Assembly (NCBI GenBank): GCA_965153455.1
Contig: OZ234493.1
Span: forward strand, 21,504,213-21,568,212
From: Sphagnum compactum
Taxonomy: Eukaryota; Bryophyta; Sphagnopsida; Sphagnales
Length of the DNA: 64,000 bases
Direction: 5' to 3'
The first letter of the stretch is position 1; each line of letters begins with the position of its first letter. Of the stretch, positions 11,476-22,874 are shown one piece after another. Under the pieces are notes generated by a model. It was given only the letters and a program-made list of their open reading frames with translations. It was not told where the DNA came from and did no database searches. Both the position numbers and the translations under genes were made by a program.

Positions 11476-13200
11476 CATACAAAAACTTTCAGTCACCAAT
11501 AATGGGGCGACCGAAACCATTTTTTGATCACTAGAGATTGTTGTTTTCAATCCTTGGCAATTGAATTTTGAGTTACCTTTGGTCATTATGTGTTAAGCTC
11601 AATGAAAGCTTTTGAAAACATATTACATGGCCCCTTTTCAAATTTAATCACTAGTGATTGAAAAATTTAAGTCACCATCAAATGATCAAGATTTCTTAGA
11701 TGACAATTGAAACCCATTAACGATCATGATTCGTATGGCAACCAATGATTTTAAGTTACCAATAGTAGGGTGACTAAAACCATTTTTTTGGCTGCTAGCA
11801 ATTACAATTTTTGTTGTTGTTAGTGCCGAAATTTTTGGTTGCCTTTGGTTGTCATATGTAGAGTTTGACAAGAGATTTTTGAAAACATATTACATGGCCC
11901 ATTTCCAAAGTTAATTGCTTACGATTGAAAAATCTCGATCTTCATCCAACGATTGAGATTTCTTGGATGACAAGTAAAACCCATTTTTTGTCACCAATAG
12001 TATATGAACAAACCTTGTTTTGATTGCCATCAACTAGTATTTTGTAGCACTTCGGATTGGATTTTCAGTCACCAACAATAGAAAAACTTTCCATCGCCAT
12101 ACAAATGGCAACCGAAAATGGGTTTTGGATACCAACTAAAAAATCTTGATCATTTGACGATGATTGAAAATGGGTTTTGGTCACAAGTCGAAAAATCTTA
12201 ATTGTTGGATGGTGACCGAAATTTTTCAATCACTAATAATTGAATTTGGAAAAGGGGGCGTATAATATGTTTTTATAAAGCTCTTGTCGAGATTTACACA
12301 TGGAAATCAAAAATTTAGTTGCAAACAACAGTAGATAACAATGGTTGGTGGCCAAAAAATATTTTGGTTGCCCATCTATTGGCGACCAATTATTTTTAAT
12401 AAACCAACCAAAACATTTTTCGGTCGTTATAGGAATAGTAATTGAAAATGGGTGTCGGTCACCGTGTGAGAAATCTAAATTGTTGGATGGCGACCAAAAT
12501 TTTGTACTGGTCATTAATTGAATTTTGAAAAAGGGTGTGTCATATGTTTTTGGAAAATTATCATGGAGCTTTACACGTAGCATCCAAAGGCAATTGACAA
12601 TTTGGTTGGTAACAATATAAACTAGCTATTGTTGGTGATTAAAAACTGGTTTGCATCCCCCCATTACTGGTGAACAAAACCCATTTTTGGTCCTCATCCA
12701 AATTCGGAGAAAGGGCATGTAATTTTTTGGTTGAGCTCTATGCATGGCAACCAAGAGCAATCAAAAAGTCGGTCACTAGTGATTGAAAACAACAATTGTT
12801 CGTGATTAAAAAATGGTTTTGGTTGCCATAATGTTGGCGATCGAAAGTTTTTGGTCACCAACGATTAAATGCAGAAAGGGGGTATGTAATATATTTTTGG
12901 AAAATTCTTGTGGAGCTCTAAATGTGGCAACCAAAGGCGAATGAAAGTTTGATTGCCAACAACTGAAAACAAGAGTCATTTGCAACCAAAAAAAGGCTTA
13001 GTTGCGAGGACCAAAAAAATTTGGTCACCATACAAATGGTGATCGAAAATTGGTTTTAATCACCATTTGAAAAATCTTGATTGTTATATGGCGATTCAAA
13101 TCAACTATGGTGACCGAAAGTTGGCGATCCAAAAATTTCGATCATTAATTGAAACTAAAACCATTTTTAGTCACCATACATAATGGGGTCATCATGTGTG
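11476..13200. repeat. Scrambled direct and inverted repeat field built on GGTCACC/GGTGACC words
   Basis: A diverged module recurs many times. One recurring part is 'GATTGAATTTGGAAAAGGGGGC' followed by '...TAATATGTTTTTGGAAA', '...GAGCTCTACACATGGCAACC' and '...TGGTCACCAA'. Copies near 12237, 12520, 12700 and 12860 are in one orientation, and copies near 11585-11660 and 11875-11945 are in the other. Between them are many GGTCACC, GGTGACC and GGCGACCAAAA words. There is no coding potential. The arrangement suggests a foldback-type element or repeated nested insertions of a small transposon. Confidence 0.6.
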
Positions 13201-13317
13201 TAAATTTTTTCGTGTGTTAGTGCTAATCGACATGATTGATGCGTGAAGACAGATGTTGACATGACGTGTGACGAAAAATGGCCGTGTCGCATCAGTTTGG
13301 ACAACCCTGGTGTAGCT

Positions 13318-16300
13318 TAGTAAAAGGGCTTTAGTTTAGTCTTTTTAATTATTTAGTTTTGCAAGTTAAATTTTTTGAAAAATTGAAAAGTAGTTTTTAA
13401 CTTTATAATTAACTATTAATTTTAATTAGTTGTTGAATTCCATACCTACATAGACCTTTATTTTAAACTCTATATATATACAATTTCTAGCATTGGAAAG
13501 TGTGTAGAATGTATGCATGGAATCAAATTCAATTTTTGGATTCAACCTAAAGGTTTTTGAATTTGAAAAAATGTGCCAAAATTGAAACCACAAGGTGTAA
13601 AAATTGGAGAAATTGGGCTTAAACCCACACTTGGTGAACCTCAAATAAATTTAAAGTTCCAAGTTTGGGAATGAAGGTTCTTTCAAAAAGGAAAAAATCA
13701 CATAACATTCATATCGACCTTTTCCTACGCCATTTCCACTTTAAACTCCTATCACAATAAAAATACATGATTATCATGGAGGAAAAATATTGTTGTTCTT
13801 CACCTTGAGGTTCCTAAAGTTCAATGTTGTTTAAAATGCATATGACTAAAGATCTATCCAAAGTCTATGAAATTCTTCACAATGTGGCACAATCTATCCC
13901 CAACATGGATTATGTCAAATAGTGGGTATTGGTCAAACCTAGCCTATAACCATGCCATCGATAGTCGAAGTTTTCCAAATGGACATTGCCTTGTATTTGA
14001 CAAACTATGAAAAACATAACATGCAATGACAAACTTGAAAGGTCAATAACATAATTTGTCACCAAGATGGATACGAAACTTTTAAGGGTTTAATACAATA
14101 GTAGGATGAGATTTATCCTTATAAGTGTTCATGTGCGAGTCTTGCAACTTGAAACAACAATATGTGTGGAAATCCTATAGGTTGTGATGGCGACATGTGC
14201 AATGGAGGAGTTTTGTGATTCATAAAGGCTTCCCAGGGAAAAATGGTAGGGTAGCATTTCAACTTTTTCAAATTTCATGTTCACTTGTTAATTAATCTTT
14301 CCATTGTAACTTGATCACATATTTTGTTGTGTTGCATTGAAGATCATATTTTAATGTTTGTAGCTTCTTGAATGCCTAGACTCCACATTGACAAAATTGT
14401 CAGTTGATGCAGTTTTTGAATTTACTGCATTTAGAATCAAATTTAAATGTCCATACTTTTTGCAACCATGGAGTGGCATAATGATGAGGTTACAACAAAT
14501 GTGGACTTTTGGAAGGTATGTTTGAAATTAGATTTGTATTTTACTGCAATCGGTAGCTTTCGGCTTTGTTTATGGCTTGTTGAATGTCAATACTTGGGAT
14601 ATTAGAATGTCACAATGTTACAATATTAAAATGTCACAATGTGGTGTGTCGGATCCTAAGTGGTGTTGTGTTTGTTAATGTGCATACCAAACTACAATCT
14701 CTATTTGATTACATATGTTTTTAAATTCATCCTAGAGTTTTGTAATTTTTGACATTTTTTGTGTTTACAGAACTTGGGATTTGTTTGTTAATGAAGATAA
14801 TGATTCACAAAACTTGTAAACTTCAACCATCTACACCATTTAATGTTTCTTCCATCTCCCAAATATGGTGCCCCATCAAGTTTTAATGGACTTAAGTTTT
14901 TATTTGTTTGAATCTTTTGCACCGCTAAATCCATCTCATAACAATGCAAACCTAAAAATTAGGCAATACCTACCTTGTCTTCCATTTCATCACCCATGAT
15001 CTTGAACTGTATTGCATTTGTGTTTGTGCCTAATTGATCTTGAAAAGGAAACAAGAAGGTTTGTGATAAAATTGTTGCAAGCCTTTGAAGATATCCTAAA
15101 AAATATCATTATTGAAACAAAGAAGGTATTTTCTTGGTTTATTAGAGCTTCGATTATTTTGGTTAAATGTGTGACCTTTTTGTTTTGGTTGTAAAATTAT
15201 GCTAGTGCTCTTTTAGCATTTTACAAGGAGAAACATGGTTTCATGAACTTCAGTTACATAAAGACGCTTCGAAATTAAAAAATAAGGATGTAAATTTGTA
15301 TAATGATTTAAGTGTCTTTTGTTGTGCATGGTTATGAAATAAAACAAGCATAGATTGACAAGTCTTCACATCCAATAATCACAAAACCTCCTGTGTGGAA
15401 GCATTTGTCACCACAATGCTACATTGTTCAAAATCTAGTAGCTAGTCAAATTTAAATATTGAAAATAAAATTTAATAACTTGAACATACAACACACTAAA
15501 TTTGGGGTTAACCAGTGATGAACATCCACAAATTCTGATTGCCACAACAAAAAATAAAAAATAAAAAATTCTGTGTAACCAACTGGATCCACTTGCCCCA
15601 AAAATTAAAAAAACCAGCTTGACATACAAGCCATGACAATTTGTTCCTACCCAACCTATCACACAAATTTGAAAAAAACATTGGTGACAAGCATTCCTCG
15701 ATATATTTTCCCTTAATTGTCAACACTTGTGTAAAAGAGTAGCAGCACCAGACATGACTGTGGTGACACTGTCCCCAAACAACAATTGGGCGAAATTTGA
15801 TGACTTGTTAATGGAAAAAAAAGGCAATGATTGGTAGAAAAGGGTATTAGTGTAGACTTTTTCACAATTTATTAAAAAGGACCGGTGATACTACAGCCTT
15901 ATGATACAAAACTCAAAGACGATAAATTAGCAATTGTTCCGTATTGCAGACAAAAGTACTATCTGTTTTCTTTTTCCCCGACTGCCCAATTGCCTGATCC
16001 AAACGTATCGAGTGATGAGGGGACACATCTTGGTGGTGCCCATATACAAATTTTGTGTCTTATTATACATGCTTTGATGTATAATAGACACTAGGAGGCA
16101 AGATATGAACCTTTAATGTCTATTACACAATTATAATGCCTCCTAGTGTCTATTACACACCCAAAACTGTGCATATCAAGACCCAAAATTTATGTCTGGG
16201 CATCATATACTTTTTCTTAAAAAGATGGATTGGGCCAAGGGCAGGAAAGAGAAAAAACATGCCGACAATATTTTGTACTGTCGGCAATAAGGACCCATTG

Positions 16301-17224
16301 CTGATGTAAAGTCATGCTAGGAATAAGGGGAGTCATTGTCCTACACCGTGTAGGACCATCCATCCTTGAATCCGTGTGCAAATGGGCCATATTAAACGAG
16401 CACCCACCAGTGCACCATCCACTGGATGCCTGTTGTTACTCAGTAGTGGATGAATCTCAACTGAGTTAATATTTGTTTTCACCTTGGTAACCAATTCTGT
16501 AAGAATTAAGTCTCATATATAGCTAGATAAGTAGGAAAAGAGATAACTTCTAACTAAGTAGATGGTGTATACATAGGTGAGGGCAGTTTTTTCTACCTAT
16601 CTACTAACAACCCACCAACTGAGCTAACTACCATGGTTAGCTAGGGAACTGGAACTCGACAGAAAACTGTTTCCTGACCACTTACCATCCATCCTTCATG
16701 GTGCGCAGGTGGGTGTTGGTTCACTGTGGCCATGCAAATGGAACTAGCCAAGAAAGTGAGCAGACTTAAATTAATCAATATTGTGCAAGAAAAAGGCACG
16801 CGCTTGTAGAGGATAGGAAGAAGGGAAGGAAAATGTATTGCACCACCAATGAGCATCCATTCAGTGTGCAAATGGAACTAGCCGAGCAATTGATCAGACT
16901 TATACTCTTAATCAATATTGTCCACGAAAAAGGGACGCATTTGAAGAGGGTAGACTAAATCATGGACAAGCCCCTTCAGAGAGGCTGAAATGAGAAGAAG
17001 TACATTTTGGGCTGCGCACTTGCACTTGTGCTCATCAACTGGGTAGCTAATAGTCAGATTCATTTCAAAATTCTTCACTTTAATTGTTTTCCATCTTTTT
17101 TTGCATTGGGAATTTAGGTGAAATAAGAAATTTTACATTTTGGGCTTCTCACTTGCACTACTAGTGCACATGAAGTAGTGACCTCATTCTTTCCCAACGA
17201 CTTGGGGCTAGGTTTGTATGTCTT
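13318..17224 (+). repeat. Large direct repeat (3.9 kb unit), copy 2
   Basis: Second copy of the 3765-8905 unit, without the 787-bp element and without the GC-rich block. Its last matching base is near 17224, only about 275 bases upstream of the unknown gene's start codon, so any promoter of that gene overlaps or abuts this repeat. No gene is supported inside. Confidence 0.8.
16077..16158. repeat. Small hairpin element with 20-bp perfect arms
   Basis: TAATAGACACTAGGAGGCA is followed by about 37 bases and then its exact inverse TGCCTCCTAGTGTCTATTA. The loop also contains a direct repeat of 'TGTCTATTACAC', so part of the arm occurs three times. It resembles a tiny MITE or snap-back sequence. 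The homologous site at 7752 has a damaged right arm. Confidence 0.75.
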
Positions 17225-17500
17225 TTTTTTTGTTTTCCTTCCTAACGATTTGAAGGAGAAGGTGGGGAGGTTGCATTTATTGCTCTTGTGGGGATGGTGT
17301 AAGATTTTTGGCATCTTTCAAACAAATTGTAGGTGCTGCGAATAAACAGTTTGATGTGACTTTGTCACAACATGGTTTCTTTGATTGGTCTTTTGTTTTT
17401 CTCAAAAGTGTGGAGGAAGACTGTATCTTGTGCAAAGGGTTTTTAGTTTTGGGGGGTGGTTGTTAGAGAGGTGCGGTGCGGTGAGCAGTGTCTTGCGGTT
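17225..17500 (+). promoter_or_regulatory. 5' flank/leader of the unknown gene
   Basis: DNA unique to this window between the end of the 3.9 kb repeat and the chosen ATG. It contains a T run (17223-17231) and then mixed sequence with short open frames broken by stops (for example TAA near 17343 and TAG at 17464). No TATA box is obvious. An upstream coding exon cannot be excluded. Confidence 0.3.
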
Positions 17501-19054
17501 ATGGCTGCACCTTCAGTATGCCACCGCTTTTCAACTTTTATTGTTCCTTTAGCATTTTCTCCTGCAAGAGCAAGAACGGATTTATGGATGGATTTCGGAT
17601 TTGATGTGACTCTCGACGTACGGGTCCCCATTGACAGGATCCTCCGTGACAACGAACAAGGTTCTGAGCTGGATGTAACGTTTGAGGGGCGTCCGTTGCA
17701 GAGCCTGCGAGAACTGGACAAATTGCTGGAAGAATCACTTCGCTCGTCCTCCCATTCACAAGAGAAACGCAATGAAAGCGAGTTTGCATCAGGCATCCAA
17801 GACCCTGTGGAGCCACTACCACAGATAACAGTTTCTCTTTCTGGTCTTTCTGGGTCAATGTATCGTGGGGAAAACTGGCATATTGAGTATGATACAGACC
17901 CTCTTTTCAATCTTCTGGTGAAATTCAGAACAAAAATACACATCGCATTCAGTACACCAGATGCATCCGCAGAGCTGCTGCAAATGGCAATGAAAATGGA
18001 TGATGTAGGGCTTGCGAAACTTGTCGCCGTGATGGAACCTCTCCGAATCTCGAACAATATTTGCTTGTATCCCGCAACCGTGGTGGCCAAAATTATGAAG
18101 TGTGCATCCCCGCTTGAGGTCGTCATATTCCTGTTCGCGATACGCGGCAATCTACTCTTCCAACTTAATATTTTCAAAAATACGGTGGCGTATGGGAGAG
18201 ACATCAGCAAGAGCTATCATGAAAATAAAAAGTTGCCCGGTGTGTGGAATTTGACCGCTGAAGTTTACGGACTGCTACTCCCCAGCCTGTGGGCGAGGAC
18301 GGATTTGAAGGCACAAGTATTGAAGCTGCAAGTGACACTGCAACCCGTTGTGACCGGAGCTTGTTCTATGGCAATCGGAGTGCGAAACGTGCAAGTGAAG
18401 ATTGAGAACGCTTCTCTCAAGTCCCCACCGTCGAACGTCTTGGGTTTCTTCCTTTCCCACATTACAGTGTCTATCAGGCCAGAAGTGGAAGGACAAGTAT
18501 TATATATGCTGCTAGAGGTACCATCACCGAACGAACCCTATGACATTTCAGCAACGCGAACAATAGGCGTCTCCGCAACTGCAACAGGGAGCAAGAACCC
18601 AGGAGTTGCCGTGACCGCGACAGAGTCATCTTCTGCCACCATCAAGTCGACTACCACGGATTGGCGCCACGAACAGACCAGAGGAGACGAATTCACTGGC
18701 AATTTTTCTTGGACACTGCGAAGATTGGCCGGTGTACCATTCGACTATGCTCAACCCAAGTGCACTAAGGTGTCCACTAGCATGTCCATCCTCAAACGGA
18801 GGCCTGTAACATCCATGTTGGAGCTTCCTTTCAACAGTGATGGCAGTGTGACATTCAGTGAGCAATGCCCCAAGACTATACAATGGACCTTGGCACCTGA
18901 ACTGGTGGGAACAGATGTGGTTCGGTATGTCTCAACCACAGTGCATGTGACCATGCTAGATAGATCCAAAGGTACAGGCAAAACTCTTGAATTCTGGTCT
19001 CCTCACCACTTCCTACACAACATGAGTACAGATGTTGAGTGCACACACAGTTAG
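17501..19054 (+). CDS. Unrecognised intact protein gene, 517 aa, single exon
   Basis: An uninterrupted frame of 518 codons from ATG (MAAPSVCHRFSTF) to TAG. The frame stays open 15 codons upstream, but there is no earlier ATG, so I chose this start. GC content is near half, well above the AT-rich surroundings, as expected for a maintained coding region. I recognise no family. Visible features: an N-terminal hydrophobic/basic stretch (residues 8-22), then alternating hydrophobic segments suggesting beta structure (DVTLDVRVPIDRIL near 32-45). An acidic/serine-rich helix-like part lies near 60-90, and hydrophobic stretches near 200-230 (LEVVIFLFAIRGNLLF). Near 370-410 is a Ser/Thr/Ala-rich segment, followed by 'FSWTLRRLAG' and a C-terminal part with 'LKRRPVTSM' and 'EFWSPHHF'. 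There is no convincing signal peptide, nucleotide-binding motif or zinc finger. It sits as an island between repeats and has no intron. A lineage-specific family, a processed gene or an old foreign acquisition are all possible. That the ORF is real is likely; its function is unknown. Confidence 0.7.
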   Translation: MAAPSVCHRFSTFIVPLAFSPARARTDLWMDFGFDVTLDVRVPIDRILRDNEQGSELDVTFEGRPLQSLRELDKLLEESLRSSSHSQEKRNESEFASGIQDPVEPLPQITVSLSGLSGSMYRGENWHIEYDTDPLFNLLVKFRTKIHIAFSTPDASAELLQMAMKMDDVGLAKLVAVMEPLRISNNICLYPATVVAKIMKCASPLEVVIFLFAIRGNLLFQLNIFKNTVAYGRDISKSYHENKKLPGVWNLTAEVYGLLLPSLWARTDLKAQVLKLQVTLQPVVTGACSMAIGVRNVQVKIENASLKSPPSNVLGFFLSHITVSIRPEVEGQVLYMLLEVPSPNEPYDISATRTIGVSATATGSKNPGVAVTATESSSATIKSTTTDWRHEQTRGDEFTGNFSWTLRRLAGVPFDYAQPKCTKVSTSMSILKRRPVTSMLELPFNSDGSVTFSEQCPKTIQWTLAPELVGTDVVRYVSTTVHVTMLDRSKGTGKTLEFWSPHHFLHNMSTDVECTHS

Positions 19055-20185
19055 CTGTTTTCTTATAGAGTCTGGAGGTGTCTCTGTTTGGACTCTGAGT
19101 AAACCTCAGAAGGAGATCATACTGCAGCATTTTGATATTGTTGCTGAACAGTAACAGCAATGCATTTTGGGTACTCACCTTGATTTTGTTGCACTCCATC
19201 GACAACAGCATGTAGCACCTGTTTCTTTTTTTTAAAATGTTCTAGAATGTGAAAGTTGAAGTTTTTATACAATTGCACATGCTTTCCGAGTGAGTTAGTT
19301 GTCTCCAGAGACATGAGTTTCATTCCTGAGAGCACCAAGAGGCTGATCCCCAATTCGTATTGAGGTGTTGGTTTTTGGTTTGCAGCATGGCGCACATCAT
19401 GATCCTCCCCAATCCCTAGATGATTGTTCAGAGATTGTGTTGTGAGATTGTGTTGGTGCGAGATGACCTTTCTGGTCATGGACATTGCAATATTATAAAG
19501 TTGGAATTCACTAACGTCTTTGCTTCACTTAGAATCAATTGGAATGCTCTTTGCAGTTTCTGATACTATGCTTTTTGCCTCCAATCATGGATTGACTTTC
19601 ACGGAACAGGACATGATCCCAAGTGTGGAGTGACTTTTTGTTGGCTGAATTCTTTGCATCCATATATGACTCGAGATGATCCAAAAATGTATCCTGAACG
19701 AAAACAAGAACCCAGGTCCAATCATATACACTGCTGGTGGGCAGCACATGACCACAAAGTACTCAACTTTCTCGACCTGGTTTGCTGATGTGAAACTAAT
19801 ATGTACATGTTGAAAAGTTGTTCAGATCACATTGTCACAAAAATGTCATTTGGTAATGTCAAGTGTGTTGCAGCCAGGAAAAGAATAAGTGATGAAATCC
19901 CCATGATTATTAATGTCTTCCTCTCACTCTCCTTTGCAAGTGATTTTGAAGAACGAGTCAACCTTAGGTAATGTTGAGTAGGTAATGTTGGGAGCACCAA
20001 GTGACTGTTTGTGCTGAACTGAGGTTTCTTGATGGCTTATTTACTACACAAGAACCATGCTCAAAAATCAACATGATGTCAGTGCTCTAATTTCAGTAAC
20101 TGATGATTGTCAACTAAGGTTCAAGATGTCTGATCAAGGAGGGTCCTTGAACAGACTAATATGGAGTTGCAATTGCATGACCATT
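19055..20185 (+). other. 3' flank of the unknown gene, no gene recognised
   Basis: Moderate-GC DNA continuing from the stop codon, probably including the 3' UTR. No clean AATAAA is placed near the stop. Short frames on either strand have no family resemblance. Family A copy 3 begins at about 20186. Confidence 0.4.
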
Positions 20186-22285
20186 CGGTATGTCACAAAT
20201 CCAAATCTTGGACTTGCTCACAAATTGTCGATGATCTACCTACCTCATATTTGGAGTTGCTACCAATTTGGACTTAGAGCATCTCCACCCATCTTCTATT
20301 TCAGCCTTTGTTGGTGTTACCACATCTGACATAAAATGTTAATTATTCCCTAATACCCACTCATCTATCTATGAAGGGAATCAGTTAGTTAGTTAGTTAG
20401 TTTGTCTGTTTTGTTTTGTTTGTCATGTTGAGATCTCTCAAATCATGGGGCCTCTTGTGGGGCTTTTGGTACCATTGGAAAGCCCTTGATGAGTACGGGT
20501 GCATTGAGTTGGTTTCATAATTTTTCCACTTACAGTGGATAAGTTATTGAATATTGAACAATATTTTCAATGAAATTTCATTTAAATCAAAACTACAAAT
20601 TATTAGGGAATCTGGGCACTCTCTTGGTAAATTTCTTGAAAAGCCCTCAGTGAACAAGATTTAATGAAGGTGATTTGGAAATTTTTAGACTTAAGGTGAA
20701 CGAGATATTGAGTTTGAGTTATTTTTGTAATTTAAATTTTAATTAAAATTTAATAATGGTTTTGAAAGGAAAAATTAGTTGGGTAATCAGTTCACACTTG
20801 GGCCAAGCGCACAGGCTATGAAGGAAGGTAATCAGTTAGGTAGTTTGTTTGTTTGGTTTGTCACATTGAGATAAGCATAGTGGCTCCTAGTACTGTTGGA
20901 AAGCCCTTGATGAATAAGGGGTGCACCAAGTTGATTTCACAATGTGTCATTCTATAGTGGAGAAGTTATTCAATATTTATAAAAAAATTCATTGAAAATT
21001 TATTTAAATGAAAAGTAAAAGTTATGGAGGAATTTGGTGGAGAAGTTATTCAACATTCAATATTTTTTCATTGAAATTTATTTAAATGAAAAGTAAATGT
21101 TATGGAGGAATTTGCACATGTTCTTCCTATTGTTAGAAAGCCTTCTATGAGTAGGATTTAGTGAAGGTGATTGAAAACAATTGGACCTAACATGTGGGAG
21201 ATATTGAATTTTAAATCATTTTTGTCATTGAAAATTCAATTAAATTACAAAAAATGGTTTTGGAAGGGGAATTTAGTTGGGTAACAAGTTCACACTTGGG
21301 CCAATAGTCTAGGCCACACTAGTAAAATTTGAAAACTGAACAGTATGAAGTGAGCTACTATTTAAATGTCTCGACCTAGGCCAATCAAAAACATTTATTT
21401 CATTTTACTAGCCCTCTTGGAGGGCACTGTATTGTGGGTGTAATTACATGCCTAAACTTAGTATCATATTATTTAGGCCCACTTTACACTAGGAGTAAGG
21501 GCCCATGTTCAACCCAAATCAAGCATTCTTATTGGTGCCAAAGTTGAAATCAGCCCCAAGGGCTTTACACTAGGAGTCACAGCTGAACTAGAAAAAATCT
21601 TTTCAATATGCCCCAAGTTACTAATAAATGCTGAACTTGATGGGCTTGTATTGGCCCCAAGGCTGGAAAAAGGATATCATTGAATTTGGGAGGCCAATTT
21701 GCAACCCTTGAGGCCAATGTTTCAGCATTTATTAATATCCTGATGTCAATGTTCTAGCACTTGTTAGTAACTTGGGGCAAACAACAAGCCAAAAATGCTC
21801 AAAGTTGGCCCAAAGCTTTTTTGGCCATGACTCTAGAGTGAAGTGGGCATTAGTGTACATGCCATTCTGCTGCTGCAGGTCGAGATGCTCTAAAGGATGC
21901 AGATGTTTTGCACCTACAATTTGCATTGCAAGGTCAGCAAAAAAAGAAAGACTTTAAACTTCACCACATTGGATTTTTGAATACCCTTTGCCCAAAATGA
22001 GGATTTCTTGATTTTGGTTTTGCAACCCAGCAACAAAAAGGTTGAAAACTCAATTGTTTTGGTTCCTTTTTAGCATGAGGGAAGGCTTTGTAGTGTTTGC
22101 TGGTCCAATTGTTTAAGTGATTCAAAGGGTTTGGAGCCAAGCTTTTTACTTATTTGTTGGTTACAAGGTCTATGCTTTCGATGAGATGGGGTCATGTTCA
22201 TCCATCAAAGTTCCGTGCATTTGGTTAGGTAAAGTTTATCGGCCATGAAAACATCCTCTCCATGGAAATCTATCTCATGAAATTG
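20186..22285 (+). repeat. Dispersed repeat family A, copy 3 (longest)
   Basis: Matches 371-1300 at its left and 8915-10180 at its right. It therefore joins the two other copies and gives the fullest view of the family. It is interrupted by a MITE (21476-21849) and ends at the Ty3/gypsy LTR, where 'GAAATTGAGATT' is shared with copy 2. It contains a short (AGTT)n run near 20385-20402. Confidence 0.75.
21476..21849. mobile_element. Tourist/Harbinger-like MITE, copy 1 (374 bp)
   Basis: Left end GGCCCACTTTACACTAGGAG; right end ...CTAGAGTGAAGTGGGCA, its imperfect inverse. TTA flanks both ends (21473-21475 and 21850-21852). Family A copies 1 and 2 have the uninterrupted site (near 1230 and 9750). 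A second copy is at 40924-41300. Inside, a direct repeat of the TIR (CTTTACACTAGGAGT) starts near 21563. CCCCAAGTTACTAATAAATG (21611) pairs with its inverse ending near 21776, so the transcript could fold extensively. The 3-bp TTA duplication and GGCCC-type TIR fit PIF/Harbinger-derived MITEs. No transposase is present. Confidence 0.8.
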
Positions 22286-22290
22286 AGATT
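22286..22290. repeat. Left target site duplication AGATT
   Basis: AGATT directly precedes the LTR TG at 22291 and recurs directly after the CA of the far LTR (30605-30609). Confidence 0.85.
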
Positions 22291-22874
22291 TGTTAGCGAT
22301 AGATTTTGATAAATTTAATTATTGTTAATTCATGCATCACTCCTAGGTTCTTGTCTTAGCTCATTAGCATGAATACCATGTAAACATACTAATCAGAACA
22401 CAATCCAACAACAAACAAACTACATTTTCTAGCATTTGAATGCCCACAAAACTAGGAAATCAAAAGATAAAGGATGTTTTATTTTTCATTACATGACTTC
22501 TCTTCCCACATATGTCTTGAGTCCTTATAAACATCACCTCTAAAACCTACCAATCCAAACAATCAGCTGATAACCACCATTATTCTACTAAACTTTTCTC
22601 TTTTATATTCCAAAAGGTGATTATAACTATTTAGTTTTAGCATCTCAACACAACCAAGTGTCTAACTATAATCAATTTGTCACTATTGATATTTTGACAT
22701 GTTATATTTTGACAGTCTACCATGTTAAGTCGACTTCTAGCTAGTAACTAACTTCTTCCAATCAAGTCGATTTGTTAAGTCAAGTCGGGTTGTTGCTTTG
22801 GTTTGCTAGTTTTAATTGCTTTGCCTTGTTGGTTTGTCATTATATTAAGATCCATACTAATATTTTTCATAACA
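22291..22874 (-). repeat. 3' LTR (left on + strand), 584 bp, internally deleted
   Basis: Matches the right LTR at both ends, but about 420 bp are missing after 'TGATAAATTTAATT' (near 22315). In the right LTR this gap spans roughly 29630-30060. Other matching landmarks are 'AATTCATGCATCA(C/T)TCCTAGG' and 'ACAAACAAACTACATTTTCT'. Confidence 0.85.

Noticed and set aside
3765-17224. The 3.9 kb direct repeats as LTRs of one giant retroelement
   Set aside because: The interior holds only family A, a deleted gypsy relic and scrambled repeats. I found no matching TG...CA ends, primer site or target duplication, so it is kept only as an alternative.
17443-18210. 255-codon frame on the - strand under the unknown gene
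   Set aside because: It overlaps the + strand gene, begins near its 5' end and has no ATG context or family resemblance. It is an antisense shadow of GC-richer coding DNA.
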